A DNA stretch of 64,000 nt from Lentimicrobium sp. L6 (GTDB lineage Bacteria > Bacteroidota > Bacteroidia > Bacteroidales > UBA12170), in assembly GCF_013166655.1 (NCBI RefSeq), contig NZ_JABKCA010000022.1, positions 1-64,000 on the forward strand, written 5' to 3'. The stretch's first letter is position 1. Each line of letters starts with the position of its first letter. The position numbers and the translations under genes were made by a program. Below, in pieces: positions 36,601-44,143 of the stretch. The notes below the pieces were generated by a model. It was not told the origin of the DNA. It ran no database searches and saw nothing but the letters and a program-made list of their open reading frames with translations.

Positions 36601-36840
36601 ACGAGCGCCAGTTAACCAAGCTGCAATAATATTTTGTGCCATTTGAGAGTGAGGCCCTGCAGCTACGCCAATTGGCGTTTCTAATAAATCACCAAACCTT
36701 TCACCATGAATTTCTTTATGGTTTAAAGGATTAAAAAACTGTTCCTCTTGGATTCCGAAAATAGATTTGTTGCTGTCATATTGCTTCAAAATGATTTCTA
36801 ATAATGAAGCCAATGATATAGTGGAAAAATAATCTGTCAT
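33619..36840 (-). CDS. ygfK: YgfK-type iron-sulfur flavoprotein oxidoreductase
   Basis: A 1073-residue multidomain redox protein, close in length to E. coli YgfK (about 1030). Residues 1-430 resemble a dihydroorotate/dihydropyrimidine dehydrogenase TIM barrel, with 'TPIGVAAGPHSQMAQN'. Residues 435-500 hold the GltD-like 4Fe-4S cysteines (Cys437, 442, 446, 485, 489, 493). FAD binding is at GAGPAG (535-540) and NAD(P) binding at GGGNTAMDAA (664-673). The C-terminal part has ferredoxin-like cysteine groups 'CLLCDEVCNICTTVC' and 'CNQCGNCNTFC'. The name selenate reductase is historical. In this locus it more likely reduces a purine or pyrimidine-like intermediate, or accepts electrons from the FAD-less XdhD. 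Confidence 0.9.
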   Translation of the reverse strand: MTDYFSTISLASLLEIILKQYDSNKSIFGIQEEQFFNPLNHKEIHGERFGDLLETPIGVAAGPHSQMAQNIIAAWLTGARFIELKTIQTLDELEVSKPCIDMQDEGYNCEWSQELKIHQSFKQYLNAWIIIHILRDKFGWMDSIEPGLIFNMSIGYNYEGILKDNVQWFFEKMDDASDELVEKIESIKHIYPNVLNLSINPQLSNNITLSTMHGCPSDEIEKIGAYLITEKKIHTAIKLNPTLLGKEKLHEIMKASGFETQVPDIAFEHDLKYKDALGIIKNLSTKAKEQDVCFSLKLTNTLESANHKEVFPSNEEMMYMSGKALHVISMNVAYKLQKEFNNELDISFSGGADAFNIQDIINCGLSPVTVCSDLLKPGGYTRLQQYIQALEKIEKAESSFDYLEKYIEELKNNKAYKKNGFNDPSIKTDRELGYFDCAHAPCVDTCPTNQGIPDYMHYTAKGDFEKAAQVIKETNPFPLTTGMVCDHLCQTKCTRINYDSPLLIREIKRFIAEEAKKNGGGHQEKIGDKKAAIIGAGPAGLSCAYYLAIAGVEVNVYESKEQGGGMASGAIPSFRLTDEAIGFDMQKIIDAGVKVHYNHLIKKQEFQKLQKENQAIFIGAGAQVSKALNIDGIKAEGVLDPLDFLFKVKDNKPSGIAKNVIIIGGGNTAMDAARTAYRMVGKNGKVTIVYRRTIKQMPADLGEIKAVLEEGVEIVQLAAPLEIKTENGKVQSLLCCKMSLGKKDESGRASITEITGSDFEILADTIIPAIGQDLDIDFATADELKIQKGKYQTKLPQVYIGGDALRGASTAINAIGDGRKAAQEILENLGLEYVSVHQEKREAKSVKELMLKKSKRIAAQTPIETNLNDRKNFKLVSTTLTKEQAMEEASRCLLCDEVCNICTTVCPNLAFHAYAVTPQNLQLQNIKVRQGEMEKEEAYPFNISQSQQILHIADWCNQCGNCNTFCPSSGAPYQEKPHLYLTIEEFEKEKEGCYLNTEGGITELLFYKEQNKYNLRYKEGSLEFETQNYRLTLDKNIQPIEIKIKEKTNFEIDLSIAAQMSLLLQGAKDFLRK

Positions 36841-36939
36841 ATGCTATAAATATTGACCTGTAAATTTAATAAAAAGTCTTGAATATGCTTTATTTACACT
36901 ATTTTTGAAATCTTATTTAGATTTTGTCTAGAAAGAATT

Positions 36940-37581
36940 ATGGATTATAATATGCAAATCGACTGTTCAGTCATTATTTTAGCTGCAGGATATTCATCGA
37001 GGATGGGTAGTCCTAAATTTGCGCTGGCGATTAACTCGCAAAGCAACTTTCTCGAAAACATCATTCATCAGTATTTAAATATTGGAATTCGAAACATTAT
37101 TGTGGTTCTAAACTCCGAAGGGGAAAAATATATTGAGCAACATCCTCTAAGAATTTCTAATCCTATTCAGTTAATCATCAATGAACATCCTGAATATGAA
37201 AAGTTTTATTCTTTGAAACTTGGGCTTTCTGCTCTTGAAAATAATGGTTATTCTTTCATTCATCCTAGTGATTTGCCTGTAGTTGAGGAAAGTACATTGA
37301 AAGAGATTTATGGTAAAAGAGAAGAGGCCGATTTTGTAAAACCTGTCTTCAATAAAAAAGGTGGCCATCCTATTTTATTGTCTCCTAGGCTAATAAAAGA
37401 ATTGGTGAATGAGAAGAAGGGGGATTGGAAGCTGAACGAGTTTCTTGGGGAATATTCAAGCTGTTCGGTTGAGGTGGATGATGTGGGGATTCTTGATAAT
37501 ATTAATAGTCGGGAGGAATATTTGGTGTTTTTGGAGAAGATAAAAAAGGAGAACACAGATGACACTGATTTTGCGGATTAG
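36940..37581 (+). CDS. mocA: MocA/YgfJ-like molybdenum cofactor nucleotidyltransferase
   Basis: A 213-residue MobA/MocA-family nucleotidyltransferase. The nucleotide-binding loop 'LAAGYSSRMGSPK' and the metal-binding 'HPSDLPVV' are clear. Enzymes of this group convert Mo-molybdopterin to the cytosine dinucleotide form used by xanthine-dehydrogenase-type hydroxylases, which fits the XdhD-like gene in the same locus. It is transcribed divergently from ygfK across a 99-bp gap. The last ten or so residues (rich in Asp and Thr) are encoded by an intergenic-type repeat, so the native C-terminus may have been altered. Starts at 36940 or 36952 are both possible. Confidence 0.83.
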   Translation: MDYNMQIDCSVIILAAGYSSRMGSPKFALAINSQSNFLENIIHQYLNIGIRNIIVVLNSEGEKYIEQHPLRISNPIQLIINEHPEYEKFYSLKLGLSALENNGYSFIHPSDLPVVEESTLKEIYGKREEADFVKPVFNKKGGHPILLSPRLIKELVNEKKGDWKLNEFLGEYSSCSVEVDDVGILDNINSREEYLVFLEKIKKENTDDTDFAD

Positions 37582-37755
37582 CACAGAAAAACTCAGATAA
37601 TATTTATTGACATACCCCCCTCATGTTTTCATACAAGGTAGCTTAACCAAAATAAATCATTGGTTTATATCTGAATATTTTATTTCACGCAAAGAAAACG
37701 CAAAGGAATTCGCAAAGTTCGCTAAAGGATTAATCCTTCGGAATACAGCTTAAAC
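37582..37755. repeat. Gap with ACGCAAAG-type repeats
   Basis: It carries TTTCACGCAAAGAAAACGCA and further AAGG/CGCAAAG units (37683-37725), nearly identical to the units at 39125-39175. The end of mocA (37553-37590) also lies in a repeat-like segment, ACACAGATGACACTGATTTTG. These look like dispersed intergenic repeats. No terminator was recognised. Confidence 0.5.
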
Positions 37756-38121
37756 TCAGTTATCATTTAAATGATCTAAAATCAAGGACTGGTTAAGCTT
37801 CAATAAATCTAAAATCATCTCCTTCATCACTTCTGGATATTGTTCTTCTCTGGTTTCTGTATTACAAAAACAGGAATAGACAGCGGATTCTTCTACATAA
37901 TTATTAAGAGATAAATCTATATCATTGATTTGAATCTCTAAATACTCTTCAAACAAACCTAAATCTTCTGAGATTATCACTCCTGCTGCCAGAATTTTGA
38001 AGGTTTTGATTTGGATTCCCAGCTTTTGAGCCAAAGGAATGAAAAGAGCATTATTGAGCTGCTGTTCAAATTCTTTATTTATAGAAATGCCTTTAAGCTT
38101 AGTTGTGATTTTAGTTTTCAT
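37756..38121 (-). CDS. Small protein of unknown function
   Basis: A 121-residue, probably cytosolic protein without recognisable domain, signal peptide or membrane helix. It is acidic overall, with a short Cys-x-Cys near its C-terminal third ('YSCFCNTETRE'). The ATG at 38121 was chosen. A GTG at 38139 would add six residues and collide with a TAAATTTG promoter box on the minus strand (38146-38139). It is divergent from the EamA transporter. The gene call rests on a clean frame and a well-placed promoter box. Confidence 0.6.
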   Translation of the reverse strand: MKTKITTKLKGISINKEFEQQLNNALFIPLAQKLGIQIKTFKILAAGVIISEDLGLFEEYLEIQINDIDLSLNNYVEESAVYSCFCNTETREEQYPEVMKEMILDLLKLNQSLILDHLNDN

Positions 38122-38138
38122 GGGGAAATATTGGGTCA

Positions 38139-38167
38139 CAAATTTAATGATAAAAGATTTACATTTG
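38139..38167. promoter_or_regulatory. Divergent -7 boxes for the 37756 gene and the EamA gene
   Basis: TAAATTTG on the minus strand (38146-38139) and TACATTTG on the plus strand (38160-38167) lie back to back, 13 bp apart. Both fit TAnnTTTG. The plus-strand box ends 5 bp before the EamA ATG, which implies a leaderless or nearly leaderless mRNA. No TTG is at the ideal -33 spacing for either. Confidence 0.5.
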
Positions 38168-38172
38168 CGCCC

Positions 38173-39039
38173 ATGATATATCTACTGCTTAGCATACTTT
38201 CATCAACTACTATTGCCATTATTTTTAAATTAATGGACAATAAAAACGTGGCTTTATTACCTGTGATTGTATTGAATTATTTTTCGGCTCTCACTGCTGG
38301 CTTATTGCTATTCGATGGCGAATTGAGTTTATCATACATCCTCAATAGCCCATGGATTTATATTTCTTTTGTCATTGGTAGTTTATTGATCATTGGCTTT
38401 TATTTGATTGGATATACCACCCAAAAAGCAGGAATTGCTGTTGCGACTATTGCCAATAAGATGTCGGTGATTATTCCCATACTATTTTCTATTTTATACT
38501 TTTCGGAGGAGTCTAGTATTTTAAAAACTCTTGGGATTATTCTAGCAGTAGTATCTGTGGTATTGGCGGTGTTAAAGAAGAACGAGTCTGGCGAGCAAAA
38601 GAAGTTTTCACTTCTCCCCTTATTGATGTTTTTGGTGATTGGAGTGATTGATTCTGCCGTGAAGCTAGCACAACATAGTTATGTGAGTGATGGAGATGTG
38701 AGCCTTTTTACTTCTTTTAGTTTTGGATTGGCGGGAATTATTGGCATCATCATTTTGAGTTTTAATCCTAAAGAATGGAAGAGTTTTGGGAACCCACTGG
38801 TTTGGATTTTTGGGGTTTTAATTGGTCTTGCTAATTTTGGAAGTATGTACTTTTTAATTTTAGCACTCAATCATAGTGGTTTTGATAGTTCTATTGTTTA
38901 TGGCTTGAATAATATGGGAATTATTATGGCTTCTATTGCCATTGCTATGATGTTCTTTAGAGAGAAGCTGAGCCGTGTGAATATTATTGGAGTGGTATTG
39001 GCTTTGGTTTCTGTGGCTATACTTACTTTGTTGGTTTAG
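38173..39039 (+). CDS. EamA-family (drug/metabolite transporter superfamily) permease
   Basis: A 288-residue membrane protein with about ten hydrophobic helices in two homologous EamA halves. Each half ends in a family-typical segment: 'FSEESSILKTLGIILAVVS' in the first, 'FFREKLSRVNIIGVVLALVS' in the second. Members export or import small metabolites; the substrate cannot be read from sequence. The ATG at 38173 starts directly at the first helix. A longer frame from 38011 would run through the divergent neighbour and its promoter. Confidence 0.88.
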   Translation: MIYLLLSILSSTTIAIIFKLMDNKNVALLPVIVLNYFSALTAGLLLFDGELSLSYILNSPWIYISFVIGSLLIIGFYLIGYTTQKAGIAVATIANKMSVIIPILFSILYFSEESSILKTLGIILAVVSVVLAVLKKNESGEQKKFSLLPLLMFLVIGVIDSAVKLAQHSYVSDGDVSLFTSFSFGLAGIIGIIILSFNPKEWKSFGNPLVWIFGVLIGLANFGSMYFLILALNHSGFDSSIVYGLNNMGIIMASIAIAMMFFREKLSRVNIIGVVLALVSVAILTLLV

Positions 39040-39254
39040 ATTATAGTCCGCTAATTTTCGCTGATTTGGCTAATTTTCACGAATTATCAAAATTGGAAGG
39101 GTGTTATGATTACATGAATTTAAGATTTCACGCAAAGAAAACGCAAAGGGAAAAATACGCAAAATATCGCAAAGAGGAAATAGAGTGATTAATGTATTTG
39201 TGAAATTCAAATATCATTCCTAATCCAATAATATTCGTGCATTCGTGGCCAAAA
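39040..39254. repeat. Repeat-bearing gap between convergent genes
   Basis: The 215-bp gap contains CGCTGATTTGGCTAATTTTC-like sequence (39058-39080), TTTCACGCAAAGAAAACGCA and further CGCAAAG units (39125-39175), and ATTCGTGCATTCGTGGC (39232-39248). All three look like dispersed intergenic repeat families; two have relatives elsewhere in the window. No hairpin terminator was recognised. Confidence 0.45.
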
Positions 39255-40472
39255 TTATTCCCCAAGCCTCCCAGCAATAAAACCAGTGGTCCAAGCACCT
39301 TGGAAATTATAGCCTCCGGTGATGGCGTCTATATCTAGAACTTCGCCGGCAAAGTAGAGGTTTTTCACTACTTTACTTTGCATGGTTTTGAAATCGACAT
39401 CTTCTAGACTGACTCCTCCACAGGTCACAAACTCGTCGCGGAAGGTAGTTTTTCCTTGAACAGAATAGATATCGTTAGTGAGGATGTTTATCAACTTATT
39501 GACTCCTTTTTTGGAAAGGTCACCCCACTTTTTCTTCTCGTCCAACTCACATTTTTCTACTAAATACAACCACAGTCTTTCTGGCAAGAGATAGGGTCGA
39601 TAATTAGCTAAAATCTTCTTGGGATGCTCCTCTACTATCTTATCTAATTCTTGTTTTACTCTATCATTATTTATTTCGTGCACCCAATTAATCTGAACTT
39701 TAAAGTCATAATTCTGCTCGCTTAAATATCGAGCTCCAAAGGAAGACAGTACTAATATTGCGGGCCCACTCATTCCCCAATGCGTGATGAGAAGCGGCCC
39801 TTCAGCTTTCATCTTGGTTCCTTGAATATTAGTCATGGCATTTTCCACCACAATTCCCATCAACTTAGTAATGGATTCTTTGGGCATATTAAAAGTAAAT
39901 AATGACGGAATCGGACTTTCTATTTTATGACCTAAATTGGCAAGCCAATCTAGTCCTTTACGTTGGGGTGAACCACCAGTAGTCGCAATTACTTTATCAA
40001 AAACTTGTGAAGAATGTCTATCATCAGCAAAATAGATTTTTATTTTCTCGTCAACTTGCTTAATGGACTCAACAGCTGCACCAAACTTTATGGTCACTCC
40101 TAATCTTTTGGCTTCATTGAGGAAACAATCAATAATGACTTGAGAATCTTGTGCCACAGGGAAAACACACCTATCTTCTTGGATAAGCGTTTCTACTCCT
40201 CTGTCTAACAACCATTTTTGCATGGTTTTATTATTAAATATAGGAAAGAGTTTTTTTAGTTTTTTCCCTCCTCTAGGATAAGCCTTTACCAATTCGGCAA
40301 TGGAATCTACGCCATTGGTGACATTACAACGCCCTCCTCCAGAAATCTTTAATTTGGATAAGACCTTTTGCGATTTCTCAAAAACAATAACCTCTGCATT
40401 GGGATGATTTACTTTGACCTGAATGGCCGAAAACATTCCCGCTGCTCCTCCTCCAATAATGGCAACTTTCAT
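39255..40472 (-). CDS. BaiN/HI0933-family flavoprotein
   Basis: A 405-residue FAD-dependent oxidoreductase of the HI0933/YhiN/BaiN family. The N-terminal dinucleotide loop is GGGAAGM (8-14), followed by the family signature 'LKISGGGRCNVTNG'. A second FAD-contact block, 'FAGEVLDIDAITGGYNFQ', lies near the C-terminus. Reactions are mostly unknown for the family; some homologues reduce bile-acid intermediates. It is cytosolic and probably monocistronic. Nothing in its surroundings points to a specific substrate. Confidence 0.9.
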   Translation of the reverse strand: MKVAIIGGGAAGMFSAIQVKVNHPNAEVIVFEKSQKVLSKLKISGGGRCNVTNGVDSIAELVKAYPRGGKKLKKLFPIFNNKTMQKWLLDRGVETLIQEDRCVFPVAQDSQVIIDCFLNEAKRLGVTIKFGAAVESIKQVDEKIKIYFADDRHSSQVFDKVIATTGGSPQRKGLDWLANLGHKIESPIPSLFTFNMPKESITKLMGIVVENAMTNIQGTKMKAEGPLLITHWGMSGPAILVLSSFGARYLSEQNYDFKVQINWVHEINNDRVKQELDKIVEEHPKKILANYRPYLLPERLWLYLVEKCELDEKKKWGDLSKKGVNKLINILTNDIYSVQGKTTFRDEFVTCGGVSLEDVDFKTMQSKVVKNLYFAGEVLDIDAITGGYNFQGAWTTGFIAGRLGE

Positions 40473-40509
40473 ATTCTTCCTGCTATTTTTCTATGCAAAG
40501 ATCGTTAAA

Positions 40510-41433
40510 TTACCTTTTAGACCAAATGCGCATGTTTAAATCTAAATCCTTCACAATATCGGTAAACAATAGCACTGGCGCTATTGATTTTGAAACAAAA
40601 GATAAATCAATGGGTTTAAAGATAGAAGGTTCGAACAAATCTTTTATCATGGGAATGGTGCAGTATAAACGATTCTTCACAAAAGAAATAGACAAATTCT
40701 TACCCACCTTTTCCCCATAATCAATAATACGTTCCATCATAACAGGGGTCAAAATATACCTTGCCTCAGTTTGGTTATTGGACAAGGTCTGGAATTTATC
40801 ATCAAATTCCAAGTTCTCAAGCTTAACTTCAGATAAATCATCTGTCATTAGTTTGCGAATTCGCTTGAGTAAAGTAGAAGATTTTCTTTCAATCACAAAG
40901 GTTTCAGATTTAAAGTATTTATTAAACGAGGATGTGATAAATACTCCATTAAAAACAAGACTGTCTCGATTTTTATAGACAGAAGTTTCGCAAAACATCA
41001 TCTTCACTTTACCTAGAGTAAAGCGCATAAAATCTTCCCCATAAATATTATCTATATGATTCGGGAACAGCTTACTTTCCATCAAAACAGGCTTTGCTAT
41101 TTTCTGCTTGGCAATGTATTCAAAATCTTCAAAATAGAAAGCTATTGCCTTTTTTAGAAGGTGTTTTTTATATCGAAATTTCAAATACCTATGAGTCGCT
41201 AAATACTTTTGAAAAGCAGACCCTAAAAACAATACACTTGGCAAGGCCGCAAAAAATATAATAGGACCATATTTAGTAATTGTTGATAAAAAGAATAATG
41301 GAAGTAAAGCCAAAGACAATAACAACCTTCGTCTAATTATTTTTCTGCCTTTAAGCCTATAATCCTCCAGAAAAGTAGCTGCTTTGTTTAGTTCTGAATG
41401 ATAAAATTTATGAAAGTCTTCTTTTGATTCCAT
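40510..41433 (-). CDS. DUF3137-domain membrane protein
   Basis: A 307-residue protein with two adjacent membrane helices (about 35-53 and 55-72) after a helical N-terminus. A large C-terminal domain follows, with 'FNGVFITSSFNKYFKSETFVI', which I recognise as the DUF3137 signature. Function is unknown. DUF3137 proteins are common in Gram-negative bacteria and are sometimes linked to envelope integrity. It is transcribed alone on the minus strand. Confidence 0.75.
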   Translation of the reverse strand: MESKEDFHKFYHSELNKAATFLEDYRLKGRKIIRRRLLLSLALLPLFFLSTITKYGPIIFFAALPSVLFLGSAFQKYLATHRYLKFRYKKHLLKKAIAFYFEDFEYIAKQKIAKPVLMESKLFPNHIDNIYGEDFMRFTLGKVKMMFCETSVYKNRDSLVFNGVFITSSFNKYFKSETFVIERKSSTLLKRIRKLMTDDLSEVKLENLEFDDKFQTLSNNQTEARYILTPVMMERIIDYGEKVGKNLSISFVKNRLYCTIPMIKDLFEPSIFKPIDLSFVSKSIAPVLLFTDIVKDLDLNMRIWSKR

Positions 41434-41655
41434 TATAAAAGATTATTTGAGGTGTTTTGATAAGTACTTATTCTAAACTAGAAAACAAATACCTAAGATC
41501 ATGATATGTAATCTTTTTCCGTTTTCCCCAGCCCCAAGGGGAGCGAAAAAAGCATGCTTAAAAACAATTAGCTCAACAGTTTATTAGAAAACAAACTTAT
41601 AGCGTAATGAACTAGATACCATTAAGCTAAATAAATAATTGAACACATCTAGAGA
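41434..41655. other. Gene-free gap with a GC-rich palindromic patch
   Basis: Most of this 222-bp gap is AT-rich. At 41520-41555 a patch with CCCC/GGGG arms (GCCCCAAGGGG at 41530-41540) stands out against its surroundings and resembles a REP-like element. No gene or promoter was recognised. Confidence 0.4.
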
Positions 41656-42396
41656 TTATTTCTTTTTACATACATGAATCTGGTAGGTATGCAAACCAGT
41701 AAAAACCTTTCTCAAAAGATTAAACGGACGCCAAAAACCATGCAATGGTGTATAGGATTTCCTCAAGACCTCGATACTTTGGTAATCTGTATTATCAAGA
41801 AACTCTAATACTTGCTTCACAGAATATTCTCGGACATGGCCCATGTGCCCAAGAGTTTCAAGTTTTAGAAATTGCTCATAGGGATTATCAAATCCTTCTC
41901 CTCTTAGGAAATTTACAATATTTCTAACTGAGTAGAGATTTGGTGTGGTTAATAAAAGAATACCATCTTTATGCAAAACCCTATTGATTTCACGAAGTGT
42001 TCTGATTGGATTGATTCGTAAATGCTCAAATATTTCGTTGAAGATAATAAACTGAAATTCTCCATCCTTAAATGGAAGCTTTTCATCTTCTACATTACAT
42101 TTTACAATATCTAAATTTTGATCAGATATAAATTTAGCTTGACGACTTGGATCAATATCAGCACCTATTATGGAATATCCTTTTTGCTTTAAGACATGTG
42201 TTAAATGATAAGGAGAGGATCCTAGTTCAAGAATTTGTCCAGACTTATAATATTTTGATATTAACTGAATATCAAATAGATATCTTTTCCTATTTGACTT
42301 CAAATAATTCTTACTCCACTTATCTAAAGCTCCATCATAATGCTCTAGCTTTTCTTCTAAGTCTTTTAATAATTCTTGATCTGTCATTGAAAGCAT
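41656..42396 (-). CDS. Class I SAM-dependent methyltransferase
   Basis: A 246-residue methyltransferase with a standard seven-strand core. Motif I is 'ILELGSSPYHLTHVL', the acidic end of strand 2 is 'GADIDPSRQ', and motif II/III are 'FQFIIFNEIFEHLRINP' and 'LLLTTPN'. The type is common in polysaccharide, lipid or quinone modification, and the substrate cannot be read. It lies 227 bp downstream of the ArnT-like glycosyltransferase gene on the same strand, so an envelope glycoconjugate role is possible. ATGs at 42396 and 42387 are both plausible. Confidence 0.82.
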   Translation of the reverse strand: MLSMTDQELLKDLEEKLEHYDGALDKWSKNYLKSNRKRYLFDIQLISKYYKSGQILELGSSPYHLTHVLKQKGYSIIGADIDPSRQAKFISDQNLDIVKCNVEDEKLPFKDGEFQFIIFNEIFEHLRINPIRTLREINRVLHKDGILLLTTPNLYSVRNIVNFLRGEGFDNPYEQFLKLETLGHMGHVREYSVKQVLEFLDNTDYQSIEVLRKSYTPLHGFWRPFNLLRKVFTGLHTYQIHVCKKK

Positions 42397-42623
42397 TCTT
42401 TCTTATTGTTGAAAAACATTTTAGATTTCAAATATCCTACTGATTAACAATACCGTATGCATTTTTAAAAAGTTTTGGGAATTCATCAATAAACAATCTT
42501 AATAAATCCGATCAAAATTAGCAAAATTATCAATGGTTCCTAGATAGCTTTCAACCTATGAATTGAATTAAAAATTCAAAGAGACAAATAGAATTTTCAT
42601 CACAAAAAAAATCTTCATTTGTA

Positions 42624-44123
42624 TTAATTCAAATTCACTTCCAAATTTATAATTTTAATATTTTTATCACACAATAAATTTTCAGGAATAGCGCCATTAT
42701 TATTGATCAGGATTCGAAACCCTTGCTTAGTTAAACCTTCAATAGTTTCCTGATTTGGAATATGAGGATACACTATTAAATCCGTATAAAACATGGCCTC
42801 AATTGGCTTGTTATAGTTAAAAAGGACTCCATCGCTAATATTCTTTTCATTCAACGATTTAAGATCTAAAACCCATTGAGGATTTCTATCTCTGTTTTCA
42901 AAAGGCTTAATACGCTCTAAACTGTATCTAATAGGAATCAGTATAAAAAGAGATAAAACAATATTAAACAACCATTTTAATCGATGATTATTCTTGTATT
43001 CTTTCAACATGAAATAGAACTCAGCTGTTATAAAAAACAAAACTGGAGAAGTGAATAGCAGATAGGCCTGCATTTTAGTTTTCGCAATAGAAAAGAACAA
43101 AAATGGTATGATGAACCAAATAGCAGCAGCCCATCTTTTTTTGTTTTCGGCATCTTTTACCATCATCCAGAAAAACCAAAGCAAAGGCAAATAGATATAC
43201 TCACCATAATTTATTCGAATCTGATTTAGAAAGTAAAACACTGAACCAGATTGTCCCTCAACAGCTTCGAATAGGTGTTTGAAATTATAATTAGATTCCC
43301 ATAAAGCCTCTTTTGGAAAAGCTGTAGAAATATAAACCTGCCAAGGAAGGAAAACAGCAACGGCAATTGCAATAATAATACTCAAGTGTAAAGCCATCCC
43401 TTTTAGGCTTAAAGTCTTAGAATCCCATAATAACAGGATCCAAACCGGCAATACAATAAGTCCTGGTAACCACTTAGTGAGCACCGCAGAACCTATACTA
43501 AGTCCAACTAATACGGTATAAATAAATTTCTCTGTTTTTATAAATCGAATAGTTAAATAGATAGCTAACAAAATAAAAAAGGTGAAAAATACATCAACAT
43601 GATCAGTTGAAACTCTACCTCCCATCAGTTCCACCATCAAGCCATTTATGGAAAATAAAAATGCAGAGAAATATGCAATTTTCTGATTGAAAAAATACTT
43701 TCCAATGGAGAACACCAAATAAATACCTATTACACAGACAATAATAGAAGGCAGTCTCAATGCGATTTCATTTACTCCAAAAACCCAAAAACTAGCCGCT
43801 ATAGTCCATAGAGCCAAGGGTTGTTTATGAACCCATATGTGATTTACGGTCCAATTGGTATAATCATATGGAAGAATAGGATTCTCGTAAAGAGTGGGAA
43901 TAAGCGGATGTTTCATCATGTTTTTAGCTACCAAAGCATGATATCGCTCATCCCAATGGTGCAAAAAGAAATCGGTAGCTACAAAAAAATATAAAACTAA
44001 AGCAGCACTCATCATGATAAACAAGGCCATTTTAAAATTCTCTTGTTTAAAATTCTTCCACGAATAAAAATAAGCAATAACAACTAATAGTATAATAGAA
44101 ATCGAAAATATGATATTATCCAT
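42624..44123 (-). CDS. ArnT-like integral membrane glycosyltransferase
   Basis: A 499-residue polytopic membrane protein of the GT-C fold (ArnT/PMT-like). The first periplasmic loop contains the acidic pair in 'HHWDERYHALVAKNMM' (Asp58, Glu59), typical of catalytic residues in this family. About 11 helices follow, then a short soluble C-terminal part. It should transfer a sugar from a polyprenyl-phosphate donor to a lipid or protein outside the cytoplasm. Donor and acceptor are unknown. It begins 20 bp after mtnP and may share its transcript. Confidence 0.85.
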   Translation of the reverse strand: MDNIIFSISIILLVVIAYFYSWKNFKQENFKMALFIMMSAALVLYFFVATDFFLHHWDERYHALVAKNMMKHPLIPTLYENPILPYDYTNWTVNHIWVHKQPLALWTIAASFWVFGVNEIALRLPSIIVCVIGIYLVFSIGKYFFNQKIAYFSAFLFSINGLMVELMGGRVSTDHVDVFFTFFILLAIYLTIRFIKTEKFIYTVLVGLSIGSAVLTKWLPGLIVLPVWILLLWDSKTLSLKGMALHLSIIIAIAVAVFLPWQVYISTAFPKEALWESNYNFKHLFEAVEGQSGSVFYFLNQIRINYGEYIYLPLLWFFWMMVKDAENKKRWAAAIWFIIPFLFFSIAKTKMQAYLLFTSPVLFFITAEFYFMLKEYKNNHRLKWLFNIVLSLFILIPIRYSLERIKPFENRDRNPQWVLDLKSLNEKNISDGVLFNYNKPIEAMFYTDLIVYPHIPNQETIEGLTKQGFRILINNNGAIPENLLCDKNIKIINLEVNLN

Positions 44124-44143
44124 TTTATAAAATCAACATTAAA

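Noticed and set aside
27992-36840. Possible selenocysteine (in-frame UGA) in XdhD or YgfK
   Set aside because: Both frames are uninterrupted over their full length, so any selenium would be in the cofactor, not in the polypeptide.
33619-36840. Selenate reductase as the function of YgfK
   Set aside because: This is a historical family name. Domain content and context favour a role in purine or related ring metabolism; no evidence for selenate was seen.
38011-38172. 54-codon N-terminal extension of the EamA transporter frame
   Set aside because: It runs through the divergent small gene and both promoter boxes. The ATG at 38173 begins right at the first membrane helix.
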